DNA from: Collodictyon triciliatum
Taxonomy: Eukaryota; CRuMs
Assembly (NCBI GenBank): GCA_043381765.1
Contig: JBHJMP010000864.1
Span: 1-40,878, forward strand
DNA: 40,878 bases
Reading direction: 5' to 3'
Below the pieces are notes generated by a model. The model was not told where the DNA came from and did not search any database. It was given only the letters and a program-made list of their open reading frames with translations. The position numbers and the translations under genes are program-made. Shown here in pieces: positions 1 to 13,100 of this stretch (position 1 is its first letter; the number at the start of each line of letters is the position of its first letter).

Positions 1-416
1 TTTTTTGTTTTTTGTTTTTGTTTTGTTTTGTTTTGTTTTGTTTTGTTTGGTTTTATGTTTTTGATATTTGTTTTGTTTTGTTTGGTTTTGTTTGGTTTTG
101 TTTTGGTTTTGTTTTGGTTTGGTTTGGTTTGGTTTGGTTTGGTTTGGTTTGGTTTGGTTTGTTTTTATGTTATTTTGTTTTTTGTTTTTATGTTTTTGAT
201 ATTTGTTTTGTTTTGTTTTGTTTTGTTTTGTTTTGTTTTGGTTTTGGTTTTGTTTTGTTTTGTTTTGGTTTGGTTTGGTTTGTTTTTATGTTATGTTGTT
301 TTGTTTTTTTTTTGTTTTTATGTTTCTATGTTTCTATGTTTTTTTGTTTTTTGTTTTTTGTTTTTGTTTTTGTTTTTGTTTTTTGTTTTTGTTTTTGTTT
401 TTGTTTTTGTTTTTGT

Positions 417-448
<32 letters not shown>

Positions 449-481
449 GCTATTTTTGTTTTTGTTTTTGTTTTTTTGCAT
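1..481. repeat. T/G low-complexity tract (TTTTG/TTTGG-type)
   Basis: Nearly all bases are T or G on the + strand, in runs of TTTTG, TTTGG and TTTTTG separated by occasional TTTTTATG. Long open frames through it are artefacts rich in Phe, Cys, Leu and Val. It reaches to about 70 bases before the TRMO start codon. It lacks the strict short unit expected of a telomere. The rest of 1-547 shows no gene. Confidence 0.9.
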
Positions 482-547
482 TTTTTTTGTGAGCGCGTTT
501 CTAAGGTTTTCTCTCGGTTCCAAAAGGCAGCCGATAGAGTTGCACCG

Positions 548-3175
548 ATGGAAACACACAGAAGCGGTGATCCCGCCAAAGCAGAGGCGCCTGCAGAAAG
601 TGGCGACGCGGCTGATGAAGCAGGAAGATCAGAGAAAGTTGGGCGCGATGGAAGAAGCAGAAAACTCTATGAAGTTCAGAGTATCATTCAGCCCTCTCAA
701 AACCCCTTCGACTCAGTGACTCTGCGACCGATTGGCTTCATAGAGTCTGTCTTTCGAGAGAGGAATGCAACCCCAAGACAAGGCTTGTATTATCATGTTT
801 TGTTTGTGTTGGTATCTATATCATTACCTCTTTATCTTCTTTTATCGGCACCAACTTGTTTTCTGTTTTTTTTTATCTTCCCACAAAATGAAATTGTCTT
901 TTTCTTTTTTATGTTTGACTTCATTTTTATTTTGTACTTTTTAATAACCCCCTTACAAGAAGTAATATTTTACTGCAAATCCAAACATGCATGTAATGGA
1001 GTTTTAAAAAAAGGCTTTCGATTACATTTCCACTTCCTGAAAATGCATAGGCTGCGTTATCGAACTTTCTAGAGCCAGATTGAAGCTAAATCTCATCTCA
1101 GCTGATATGTCGCTTGAAGGACTTGATGGTGAGAAATATATATCATTGTGGTGGTTTTTTTTTAATATACCAGTTAAATTAAAATATCTTGCATTTTTTT
1201 TATACATTTACTCACTTTATATCTCTCTTCTTATCTTTATTATCTCTTTCTATTACACCTAGCTTTATTATATGATTAGTCTGACGTTAAGTAATGCCCT
1301 TTGTTGGAGTGTAATAGTATTGTCTGTATTTTATTGACAGAGTATTCGCATATTTGGCTCATCTTCTTGTTCCACCAAAACGCCGGTGGTGTCCACCATA
1401 AAAGCCCACGAGTATATATCCAATCACCTACATATCGAATATTGTACTGCCCTCATACAACTTTTTTGGTTCCCTTTATTTGATTCAAGGGAAGGGGGTT
1501 TATACCCTCATACAACTCTCACAGTTACAGTTACTTATGCTAAATTAAACTCTTGACTTTACTTTCATCTCATGTGGAATTGTAATAGGTTCATCCACCG
1601 AGATTAAATGGTGAAACAAAGGGTGTCTTTGCTACAAGATCACCACACCGTCCAAATTCAATCGGACTTAGGTTTTTCTTTTTACATTTTTTTTTTAATG
1701 TTTATCAGAAGGGATGTGCTCTTGAATATACAATACATATAGCAACTTTGAAGTACATTCAGACATGAAGCAGAAGGAAATTTAGAGGGCTTTGCACTCA
1801 TACACTTTTGAATAATTAATGCCCCTCATCGTCATATTTGATATCCCACCGGGGAAAAAATCACTATAAAGCATCGCAAAACTCGATCGAATCGAAAAGG
1901 ATACTGTGTATATGAGTGGTATCGATCTGGTATACGGCACACCTATTTTTGACATCAAGCCTTGTAAGTAAATCGAGAGAAATAGAAGAGAATATTTGAA
2001 AATATCATCACACCCTTCAAAAAAAAACTGCAAAATATCATCTGAAATTGAGTGTTTTTTTTTCTTTATCTTTCCATAATTCATTCAAGGACATGATTAA
2101 ATAGGACTTTGAGAAATTTACTGTAAAATAAAAATTAGATATCCCAGAGTTTGATGGGGCTCCTCCTGGGTGTCGTTCAGCTACCTGGATACAGGGTATG
2201 ACAGAAAAGCGAAGATAGAAAGAGAAAAGACTATAAAATATATACAACTACCAACTATTTAAAATAAGGCCTTTCTTTAATTATATTTATTTAGCATTTT
2301 CTTTTCTTGCATTCTTAAGACATTATCATATGAATAAATATATACATTTCATTCATGCTTTGAAAGGAACATCGGTTGTATGGCAAGAACAAGAGCAAAA
2401 TAAGCACGCAGCATATTTGCATGTTTTTTTTAATTCAGCCCGAAAGGCTATCAACCTCAAAGGGATTTAATACAGATGCTATACCTCCGAAGCTACCGAT
2501 TCGATTTTCTGAGGAAGCCGAAGCAAATATCAATGATTTGATAGAACGCAAGATTCCACAGTTTTACAACACTGTGGATGAAATCAGACGAGTTATAGTA
2601 CAGGTAAAGAAAAGACATTATTTCGCAGTAGTGTTTTCCACTTTTTCTTTGTCCATCTCTTCTCCACCTATTCATCTATTCATCTATCTATGTTGCTTTT
2701 TTATTTAAATTTTAATTTAACTGATTCGCATAGATTCTTGAGATCGAGCCACGAAGCATTCATGTAAAGTCAGTGCACGAAAAGGTTCATTGCATTCAAA
2801 TTGAATGATAAAAAGGCGTCCCACAATATTTATTTCATTTTTTAAAAGAAAAAAACAATCTAGAATAAAGGAGGGTATTACGGATTCTGCATCGATGTGC
2901 TGAATGTGGGTTGCTCTTATACGCCAGAAGGCATCGAGGTGAAACATTTGTATTTCATTTTAAAAAAATAAGCACAGATAATGATGCTATGGTCAAATGA
3001 AAGATAAATATATCTACTATCCGTATGATTTAGTGCAACTTTTTTCAACATTCACATTTTGCCCAAAAAATGATATTTTTTCTTTTCATTCTTCTAGATT
3101 ACCTTTGTTCGTGACTGGAGCTCAAATTATGACTTGACTGCACCACCTGGCTCAGTTTCCTCGTCCTCAAAATGA
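548..3175 (+). CDS. TRMO: tRNA (adenine37-N6)-methyltransferase, TrmO/TRMO type
   Basis: SAM-dependent methylation that converts t6A37 to m6t6A37 in tRNAs is the known role of this family. About 10 exons: 548-782, 1051-1128, 1341-1411, 1589-1671, 1872-1963, 2139-2195, 2439-2603, from 2734, about 2871-2938, 3098-3175. Family motifs appear in order: RPIGFIESVF and NATPRQG in exon 1, EYSHIWLIFLFHQN in exon 3, VHPPRLNG and TRSPHRPNSIGL in exon 4, SGIDLVYGTPIFDIKP in exon 5. The C-terminal domain seen in animal TRMO follows (PIRFSEEAEANI, EPRSIH, YYGFCIDVLNVG), then a Ser-rich tail and TGA. Start chosen as the ATG just before an acidic leader and the TrmO domain. The first intron looks GC-AG (see findings). 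Junctions exon 6/7 and 8/9 do not agree in phase, so those boundaries are unsettled. Family assignment is firm. Confidence 0.88.
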
Positions 3176-4127
<952 letters not shown>

Positions 4128-5703
4128 CTACGTCGACATAGAACTCTCGTTGGGTTGTGTGTTGCTTTTGACGTTATCAGTGGGAATGAGGGCTCTTTTG
4201 GGTGTTATGGAGATGACGTTTGGATCGACTGTCCGTTTTGAAGAATCCTTCTTCGTTAAGTCCTCCGTTTCTGAAGCCCGTTTACTAGAAATTTGCATAT
4301 TTGTTATGGTCGTATCATTTCGTCGAGCTGGCATGAAAGTCTCAGTCGGACATGCATTAGTTTGCCAAATCAAATATTTTCACTTGTTTGAGAATTGGTT
4401 CAAAGAGTACAGCATTGAAAGTTAAATACTCGGATTTTTGAATATCAACCACTGTAGTCGCCTGGAACTGCATCATGGAGCCTGTTCCCTTCCTATATTG
4501 TGTTATGTATTCTGATTTACTCAACATTTGAAATCGTAGTTATTTTCATCTTCTATATGGCTTAGGATTTGTGCCGAACAGAAAGCAAAAAAATATTAGA
4601 AGGTCTCATTCATCTATCTTTAAGATAAACTCGCGAAGGGTCGGCCGTTCCTACGCAAAAAAAAAAAAAAAGTGTTCCATATTATGGGCATGTGAAGAAT
4701 AACGTACCGCATTTCCGTCGATGTTGATGGAAACCTTGGTTGTTGGGCCATATAGACAGGCGCTGTTGCAACAAGACCCACGTTTTGCGTCTGCATGATT
4801 TCATCCTTCTTGCTGATATTTGTCGGTGCAGATGGGTCACTTACTTCCAGACCGAGGTGTGTTTGAATCATGATTTCAATCAACATATCAGCATCGATAA
4901 ACTTATCAAGAGTCCCTCTGGAATAAAAAGAAAAGAAATTCGATAAATCAAAGTGATAAGAGGGGAAAACCATCAGTCTGTTACTTAAGTACACATCATA
5001 CTAAAAAAAAAAGCATTAAAACATAATTAAAATTTCAGATGAAAATTATACTATATACAATGGATGAAATGTTACTTCTTGGTTATGGCCACGTTTTCGA
5101 GTGTTACTTGTAAAGCATTGAGTTCATCGATGGATTTCTCAGAACTGACTCACAAAGGTTGAGTTAATGAGTTTATGTCGTTTTGGGTTCTTCAGAAAAT
5201 AGCATTATTGTCCCCTAATATCTTCATGTTTTGGGGCAATATGTAGCAAGAATCGCATTAGATGTACTTGTTACCCGAAAATATGGGCCGCTGTTGAGTA
5301 CGCTCCACTTAAACTAATCAAAATGGTTCCATTTGTCAACTCAATCCAACCAGATTTAACCTTGGAAATGCATTGAAAAAGCCTCCTGTAAAATAGCATG
5401 GTAAACAATCAGTCACGAGGCAATGCTGCTAATTAAACCGTTGCATCCATGGAAAATACGAAAAAAAAATGAATACAGGATATATAGTTCGTAGCTTATA
5501 TTTACATGTAAAATACGAAATACTCCTCCTTGACTGGCTCGTATAGACCGCAAAATTGACCGAATCGAAAAGTCCTGTTGTGACTGTCCTTATAGTGTCT
5601 CAGGTTTCCAATGAAATCGTACAAATGCTAACATTATTTTTTGTAAGAAAAAAAGCCATGCATAGTAATTATATTGACTATGGTTAGAAATTGGTTGCTA
5701 GTA

Positions 5704-5800
<97 letters not shown>

Positions 5801-7702
5801 TTAAAGAAAATAGGCTGAACTAAAAATGTTTACTCTTTCAGTGATTGACTTCAGGCCGTAGCGGGTGGAGTAATATTCGTACAAGTAATCGTATAATCGT
5901 ATGGGCACAGTAGACCCCTCAGATTCTTTAATGTAATCCAGTATAATACTGGTTATCCTCTTCAGAACGTAGTGAACAGGCTTTATTCTCATAGACCTTA
6001 TGTGTGCTTTGGTAATGCATTATTAAAGAAAATAAAATAAAATAAAATGACAATCATCTTCAAAGAAAATGGCATGCAGTATACAATCGTTATGAAATGT
6101 AAAATGTCATTGAGACGTAAGTTTTCATCGTGATTTGGAATTTTGTGTATTTTTCTCGAAAGCTGGTACATAAGGTAACTCACATGCGAATGCATCGCTC
6201 TCCATCAACTCCTGGATAGATGGAATCGGAGGTGGTTGTGCCTTTGCCATCGGGTTTGTTTGAGGTAGTGGCCTAACACCGTGCTACAAAATGTGTCAGA
6301 AGGATTTATACTAGTTTTTTTTCACGTTTACTATGAATAAAATGTATTTTTTTTTTAGATTGGATTACAAATATACAACCCATATATAAATATTGATATA
6401 CCCTATCATTTCCAACCACTGCCGCATACAAATTTTGTGACGCTTTACTTTGTCCTCCAGGACCCGATTGTATTTGAAATTCCTCTGGAAATTTTAATAT
6501 CGAATAAACAGATTTTTTTTCAATCAAATTATACATATATAATATCTACTAATGGGGCTGATATTGTCAAACTCAGGTCACTTCCAATCCCTCACCTATA
6601 GGTTTATTCAAAGCAAATATTCCCCCAGGGATGACGATCTTGTCTCGGACTTGAGATGCTATCTTTGATGTCCGGTCTTTTATTTCCTCATACTGCGATG
6701 TAACCTGTATATTGGTGAATAAATCATACGAAAATAAACCATAAATTATGCTCTCTTTTTCTTTTTTGGAGAAATTATTTACTAAATATGAATTGTGTTT
6801 ATTAAATTGCCGAATGACATCATATTTTTTTTTTTAAAAAAAAAATTATGGAAAAGGAGAGAATTCTCTTTCTGAGTTTCTTTTTATCGCAAACCGTTCG
6901 GAGCTCATGTCTGAGTTTCAATATTTCAGCGTCTGTTTTCCTGAGTTCTCTCTCTAAATCACGATATTCAGGTAAATTCTTTGCGTCTAAAAATCTGGCA
7001 GGTGTCTGCAGAATTCGACTTCCATGGCCAATCTATAGACCAGCATGGCGCGTTGATTCAAAGTAAGTACTTTTCAGAATTAATTATCACATATGTGCTT
7101 CACTAAATCGGGTCCATAAAAGGCGTCCAATATTACATATTTTGGTCCTCATATAAAAATAGTATGGTTTGAGATGAATAGAGGAAAGAAAATGTATTCA
7201 CTTTCTCGCAAATTTCTTCCTCTATGTATCCGTGTACTTGAATTGCAAAGTCAATTTGCTCTGGAGTTAGTCTGGGTAAGTTACGAACTCGCTCAATGTC
7301 TGGATTTACTAGAACAGGCTCTGGGAACTGCACTCCACTTTCGGTTGTTTCTGGCACAATTACATATTCTGCTTGTTCCATTTGCTGAGAGAAATCAACA
7401 TGAATTTGTGTAAAATATGGATTTTCATGTGCCAAAATAACCGTGGATACTTGAGTACTGCTTTCTGTTAACTCAATTAAGGGTTTCTCGGGGCAAACTG
7501 GGGTTTTAGGGGCGCTAAAATGTGCCGAAGATGGTGGTTTGGTGCTCGGTGCCAATATCTCTTGGAGCTGTTCCTCATTCATAAACGGAGGAAACGAAAA
7601 AGTGGTTTGCTGCTCCTTTTCGCTTAGAATCACAAGGGGTCTGAATTGGTTAAGATAGGTCAGAGGATGATACCGATAGTTTTCAATCCTTTTTCCCTTT
7701 TG
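4128..7702 (-). CDS. Unrecognised coiled-coil protein with conserved C-terminal domain, probably axoneme-associated (5' end unsettled)
   Basis: About 12 exons with mostly matching phases. From the N terminus: an exon running 7702 to about 7193 (YRYHPLTYLNQFRP; LTPEQIDFAIQVHGYIEEEI); a coiled coil near 7036-6890 (YRDLERELRKTDAEILKLRH); YEEIKDRTSKIASQVRDKI near 6700; a Gly/Gln-rich stretch near 6480-6410; a Pro-rich linker near 6280-6195; then a compact C-terminal domain from about 6020 to 4690 (KPVHYVLKRITSIILDYI, RYGLKSITERHLYDFIGNL, FRFGQFCGLYEPVKEEYF, GTLDKFIDADMLIEIMIQTH). The last resembles a degenerate EF-hand-like helix pair. It ends in a basic Ser/Thr-rich tail with stop TAG at 4128. 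No ATG lies upstream of 7582 in this frame within the first exon, so either Met 7582 is used or upstream exons exist. It runs directly behind the AXDND1-like gene, which supports a flagellar role, but I cannot name it. Confidence 0.72.
5705..5801. repeat. (TTA)n trinucleotide microsatellite
   Basis: About 32 ATT/TTA units inside an intron of the coiled-coil gene, just downstream (in gene sense) of the exon carrying KPVHYVLKRI. Confidence 0.95.
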
Positions 7703-7837
7703 CTATGGATAATTATATCACCAGTGGAAATATTTTCTTTTTCGTTCTTGTTTCAGTTTCAGTTTTCTTATAAGAGTGGATAATGATGATTTTGTGAAAA
7801 CTCCCAAGGTTAAGGAGAAAAGTGTGGGATGTGAGAC

Positions 7838-7926
7838 CTCGGAGGTTGGTTTTTCTCCTCGTCAACTTCTATTACTGAATTTAATTCTTGTGCGCTCTGA
7901 TGTATCTCTATATCAGAATTGGACTC
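7838..7926 (-). other. Candidate coding exon between the AXDND1-like and coiled-coil genes
   Basis: On the minus strand this reads ESNSDIEIHQSAQELNSVIE then VDEEKNQPPR, a hydrophilic stretch with coding character. It is bounded by a possible acceptor (CATAAAG) and donor (CCGAG/GTCTCA). Phase 0 on its left fits the end of the exon at about 8090 of the AXDND1-like gene. Phase 2 on its right fits an acceptor near 7688 that enters RIENYRYHPL of the next gene. It could be a 5' exon of the coiled-coil gene or a bridge joining the two genes. Splice signals are weak. Confidence 0.4.
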
Positions 7927-8012
7927 CTTTATGCTTTTTTTCCCAGCTATGCGAAATTTGTATGAGTATCATAATGACTTAGATACGAAATAAGGAGTAA
8001 GTTGAGAAATAG

Positions 8013-10061
8013 TTAAGAATCAAGCAGATTAATTGTGTCCATATTTTCGTCCTGAAAAAATCGAACAATGTCTGAGATTTGTTAAACCTTGTATATCCGA
8101 GGACGATTTTCCATAAATTGTTGATTTCTTTGCCTAAAGTAGGATTTTAATTCCGCAGCCTTGGAAAAAAAAAAAAAGGAAGTAGTCCACGATATTCGAT
8201 CGAACTGGGGTAAAAAAAAAAAAAGAGAAAAGAAAGAACATAAAGGGAGGCTGTATATGGCATCAAATGTAACATCTTACATTAGGCTTCTTTCCTGCTT
8301 TCTTGTCGTCTATGTCGTGAGCTGATTCACCATGGCTGCGTGACAGTGTTGTAATTGCTGCGTAAAAAAAAAAATTCAAAAAATCAAACCCATAAAACAT
8401 TTAATACTTCCTTTCTATCATAATGGTATTTTATATATATAAAAAACCAAAGAAAAAACATGCGTGATAAATTGCTATTCTAAAGGGAACATAAAATATA
8501 CAATAAAATGGCAACCTCTTAAAGAAGCTTTTCTAGCTTGAACTGTAGTAATTTTCACACCGTATGAAGGTATTTCAGTTAATAAATGTTACTTGTAAGA
8601 ATAATATGTGTATTGCTTGCAAGGAACATACGTTTTGCTTTTCCACTCTTTTTTGAGGCATGTTTTGTAGCTGTGATTAAGATATGGTTAAGATAATTCT
8701 GTTAACTTTCATGAGTGATATAGGACAGAAAATACAATAACAGTGTTTTTTGAACTGGTGAAAATATCCTTGCAAAACTATACCTTTTCCATCTGATTCG
8801 CTTTCATCATCTACAGTAATTTCATCGGTTTCGGTTTCGTTTTCGTGTTCTTCTTGCTGTTGATTCGAAGTTTCCTCGACTACCTCATTCACCTCAGGCT
8901 CAACAGCTGAAGATATTGTCTCATCAACGATATTTTGTCTCGGCGCTTCTTTCTCCTGGAGTTTAGAAAAGAAACAGTCATAATGATAATGGTATTTTAA
9001 TGGCGGCTCTCAAACCACAGAATATTTATATATATAGGTTCATGTTGGCTTCCTCACCATCTTGGAACGGGACACAGTCGATGACCCTTTATTCATAGGA
9101 AGCATGGTACGGCGCCTTGAAAGTTTACGCTCTAATTCCATTCGTCTCTTCAACTCTTCATCTCTGGCTGAACTGATAAGATGTGAGAGTGGGTTGTCAC
9201 CCCCTGTCTATATATTTTACCGGATGAATTTAGATGCTTAATACAAAACTGGACAATCATTTGTCCAAAATAAAGCACAATTTACCGAAACATATCGATT
9301 AACTAGTACTAAGTTCATTTTATTATATTGTTGAATCGAATAAAGGAAAAAAATGCACCTTCTTATTCCCTAGCTTATCAATCCCATCTATAATTTTTTA
9401 AAATGGCGATTACCAGAATAGTTGAATGAATAGCTATTTTCATATCAAGGGTTTCTTTCAATGAGGAAAAAATGGTATTTTTCTCATGATTAGACAAACT
9501 TTTATCAGCACTAAGGTCATCTTTTCTTCCATCGTCCGATAACTTATTCATCGACCTGTAATTCGCCTCCATTTGAGCCTGTGTATAACCATAAGAGTAT
9601 CATAATTTTGAGATTTTCAACCATAATTTTTAATGTCACCTAAAGAATGTGCTTCCATCGAAAAGAAAAAAGAATCATATGAAGAATATGTGATAAATAT
9701 ATAGCAGAGCGAATATTATAATGGTTGTGTTTATATCCACCAGGGTAGAATCAAAGTCGTCATCCATCTTCGGTCGAAGTTTACTTGAACGTCCAAACCC
9801 AACGGGTGAGTCATACTTATCATTCATATAATAGCCTGCGCTCCCACCCAACTAGTTTAATTTATGTAAAGGTGAATTAAGATGTAGACTCTAATAGTAG
9901 AGAAACCATTATCAAGCTCAGATACTAAAAATGGGATAATAAACCAAAGGGTCAGAGAGGACAGAAGCCCCAAGTAGACTATCGAGCTTAGATGTATCGG
10001 GTGCGGCGGTCTGAAAAGATTGATATATCAATTAAATCTGTTTGAAGTTTACTGACAAAAA

Positions 10062-10121
<60 letters not shown>

Positions 10122-13100
10122 ATGATATGATGTGATATTTCAATATCAAAAAGATAAATGAAATGAAACAATTTAATATTTAACTCACCTTTTTGTCCTT
10201 GTTTTCCATTCTATCTAATTCCTTATCGTAGTTAGAGTAAATAGATGCACGCAGCTTGCCCTTCTTTTCTACCTTCATCTGATTCATTGAATTTGGGTCG
10301 CCTTCATCCCCTTCGTCGCCAAAATTGCCTATCTCTTCAGGTTCTTCGTTTTGCTCTTCACCCACCGTAATTGATTTATTTCCCGAACGTATTGATGCAT
10401 TTCCTTTGGTACCACGCGAGGACACATCGTGCTGATCTGCATTGGAACTTGATTCAGAGTCGTAATCCCATGAACTGCTGCTACCGTCATAGCTGTCTGA
10501 ATCTTCTTTCAAATCATTTGAGTTTGTATCAAGATTAGAAAGAGAGTCCCCAGCTTTTCTTGATCCTTTAGACCCCTGAATTTTTACCATAAGTAAGCCT
10601 TACGAAGATTCACTGACTCCAAGAAAGCTGGAAAATAAATTATAGCCGCTAATTTTTTTTTATTAAGATATCAGAATGGATATGGTACCTTTCGGTGTAA
10701 ACCTTTAGGGCGGCCTGAATGACGATGATGGCGGTGTCGATGCTTCCTGTGAGAATTTGAACGATTTCGTTGGTTTATCTGTCGCTCAAAATCACTAAAT
10801 GATTCTAGGCTGACGTCTCTCTCCAGTGTGTTTGCTGGCTCTGTTGCTAGTGATTTTCAGTATGTATATGACCTAGTCGTGACTATTTGTATGATGATAT
10901 AGAGAGAGACGTGACTATTTGATGTGGTTGGTATATAATTTATTTATTTCTTGTCCTTAAATACTAGGATGCGTAAGATTGATAATTTAGTTTTGTAAAA
11001 TAAATAAGTTGGGTTGCAAGAAACGTTGAAAGATGTTTATGTGGATTTGATTAACTTTACCCATATTGAAAAGGCTCTCTTGGAGCTCAATCAATTGGGC
11101 ACGTATTGACTCTTGGCTTTCAACTGTCTTTTTGAGTATAGATTCTTTTTCTTCTAGCAGTTTGCCCAGCTCGTCAATCGACAGCTTTAATCTAATGTAA
11201 ATCAAAATGATAGTAAAGAGCACCATGGTATTGGTTATGACTACTAAAGAAAGAATATTGCTTACATGCTTATTTCGTCGGACTTTACTTGTAGTTCTGA
11301 TGGTAAATAGGCTTTAGTTCCAAAATAATATGTTGGAAATATAATGCTAACTCAGGACGTGTGATGCAAGATTTATTCAACGAACCTTTATTTAAGTGTT
11401 TTTGTTGCTCAGCCTCGTATTTCATGTACAAATCGAATAATTGGCAATATCTATTCCAAATTTTAGCCGTGAGCTGCCCCCTTTCCAAACAGTGGACAGA
11501 TACCTTAACCAGAGCGAATTTTACATTCTTTTCGTTTTTGTTTTTGTCTTTCCAGATTTTTCATTAATATTCAGGTTGGTGTGAATACAATGCAAAAATA
11601 TTGTACCTGCCGGACTATTTCATGCAAACAAATGCTGTATAGTAGATGTGTCTCTTTGGCTGCGACTGCATTGATAGAAAAAAATATTATTGGAGAAGGG
11701 GACTGTGATGATAGTTGAAGAGCAGTAGCTAATTCGAAGTTGCTGATGAATCCAGACTGTGCTTCCTCTCGAATACCTGTAATATCAGTACTCTTGCTTA
11801 TAACTTGATCTAATATCGCCTCCATCCATTTATCCAGCATATGGACATCCTATCGTCCATGAGGAATAACTTAAAATACTGACGTTATCATGTACTAATT
11901 GTAAATAAAAATGAAGAACAAAGTGCAAGTATACTATTTTTTCAATGTGATGTATGACAGATAAAATTGATGCTTTAAGAAGGAATTATTTACCTCACGA
12001 GAAGACGGTATCATCGACGGAAAGAGCGTGACCTTCCAAAGTTTTTCTTGAACTGAATTCCAATCAAGATTATGTAAAATAATAAAAATTGGATTTTATT
12101 TTAGGAACGTTAGTTAAAAATGAATTAAAAATAGATGCTATAGGTATTCTGGTACTATTGTATCTTTTATGGCAATAAGCTGGCAATACCCAAGATTAAT
12201 TTTTATTCTTTAATTATTATATATTATGCACCTTGTTTTCTGTTGTTTTGTAATCATACTCTTTTTGTTTGATTTCATGTTTTGATATTGTTCTATGTAG
12301 TGCATCAAATGTACAAGAGAAAAAACGCACCATCGAATTCTGACAGCTTAGTCTGGTCTGTTGGAGGTACAGGCGAATTTTCGACTAGGTGAAAAATCTA
12401 TTGAACATAAAATAATAAAAATATTAAAAAAAAAAAAGCTGAAGAAAATTCTTATTTTATGTTGTTGCTTAATGTTCTTATTTTTCCGTTTTTTCCTGTT
12501 TTTCCCGTTTTTTTCCCGTTTTTTCCCGTTTTCCCCGTTTTCCCCGTTTTTTCCCCGTTTTATGTATGAAAGTTACAAAAATATCATATTTGATATCTAC
12601 TTTGGGTATTCTAGTCGGTATTTGTGGGGTAGTAGCTAGAGATAATGTGGGCATTTCGCTCGTTCTTTCCAATGAGTAAAAAAGCTCCTGAACGAAGGTA
12701 ATTTTTAGACAGGTATTCAATGGACCTTTGTGAAGATATTTTTAATCTTCGAATAAATTTATTTGTTTTTTTTTTCGCATCCGACTAAATACCTGCTGCG
12801 TCCTTTTCAGTTCTTGTGTTTCAATTATTCCAAAAAATTATTTAAAATACAGTTAATGCAATACAGATTTTTTCCTGATTACGTGATACATGAGTATTAA
12901 TATTTTTCAGAGTTTTGCTACAATCTACCTTGAATAGGGCTGTCTAGTTTACGATTTCCAGTTTGTGAAAAAAGTTTTCTATTAATTATGCAACAAATTG
13001 AATCATGAAATGTGAGGATTCATTTGCACAGGAACTGTTCCATTTAGTCTGATATAAACAATAAACGATGTTACGAATGGAGCTTAGAGGGAAATGGATA

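Noticed and set aside
12-719. Phe/Cys/Leu-rich + strand frames that look like membrane proteins
   Set aside because: They are translations of T/G low-complexity DNA; only the region from 548 in one frame is coding.
1782-2084. Minus-strand ORF of 100 codons inside TRMO
   Set aside because: It is antisense to the exon carrying SGIDLVYGTPIFDIKP, which is clearly coding on the + strand.
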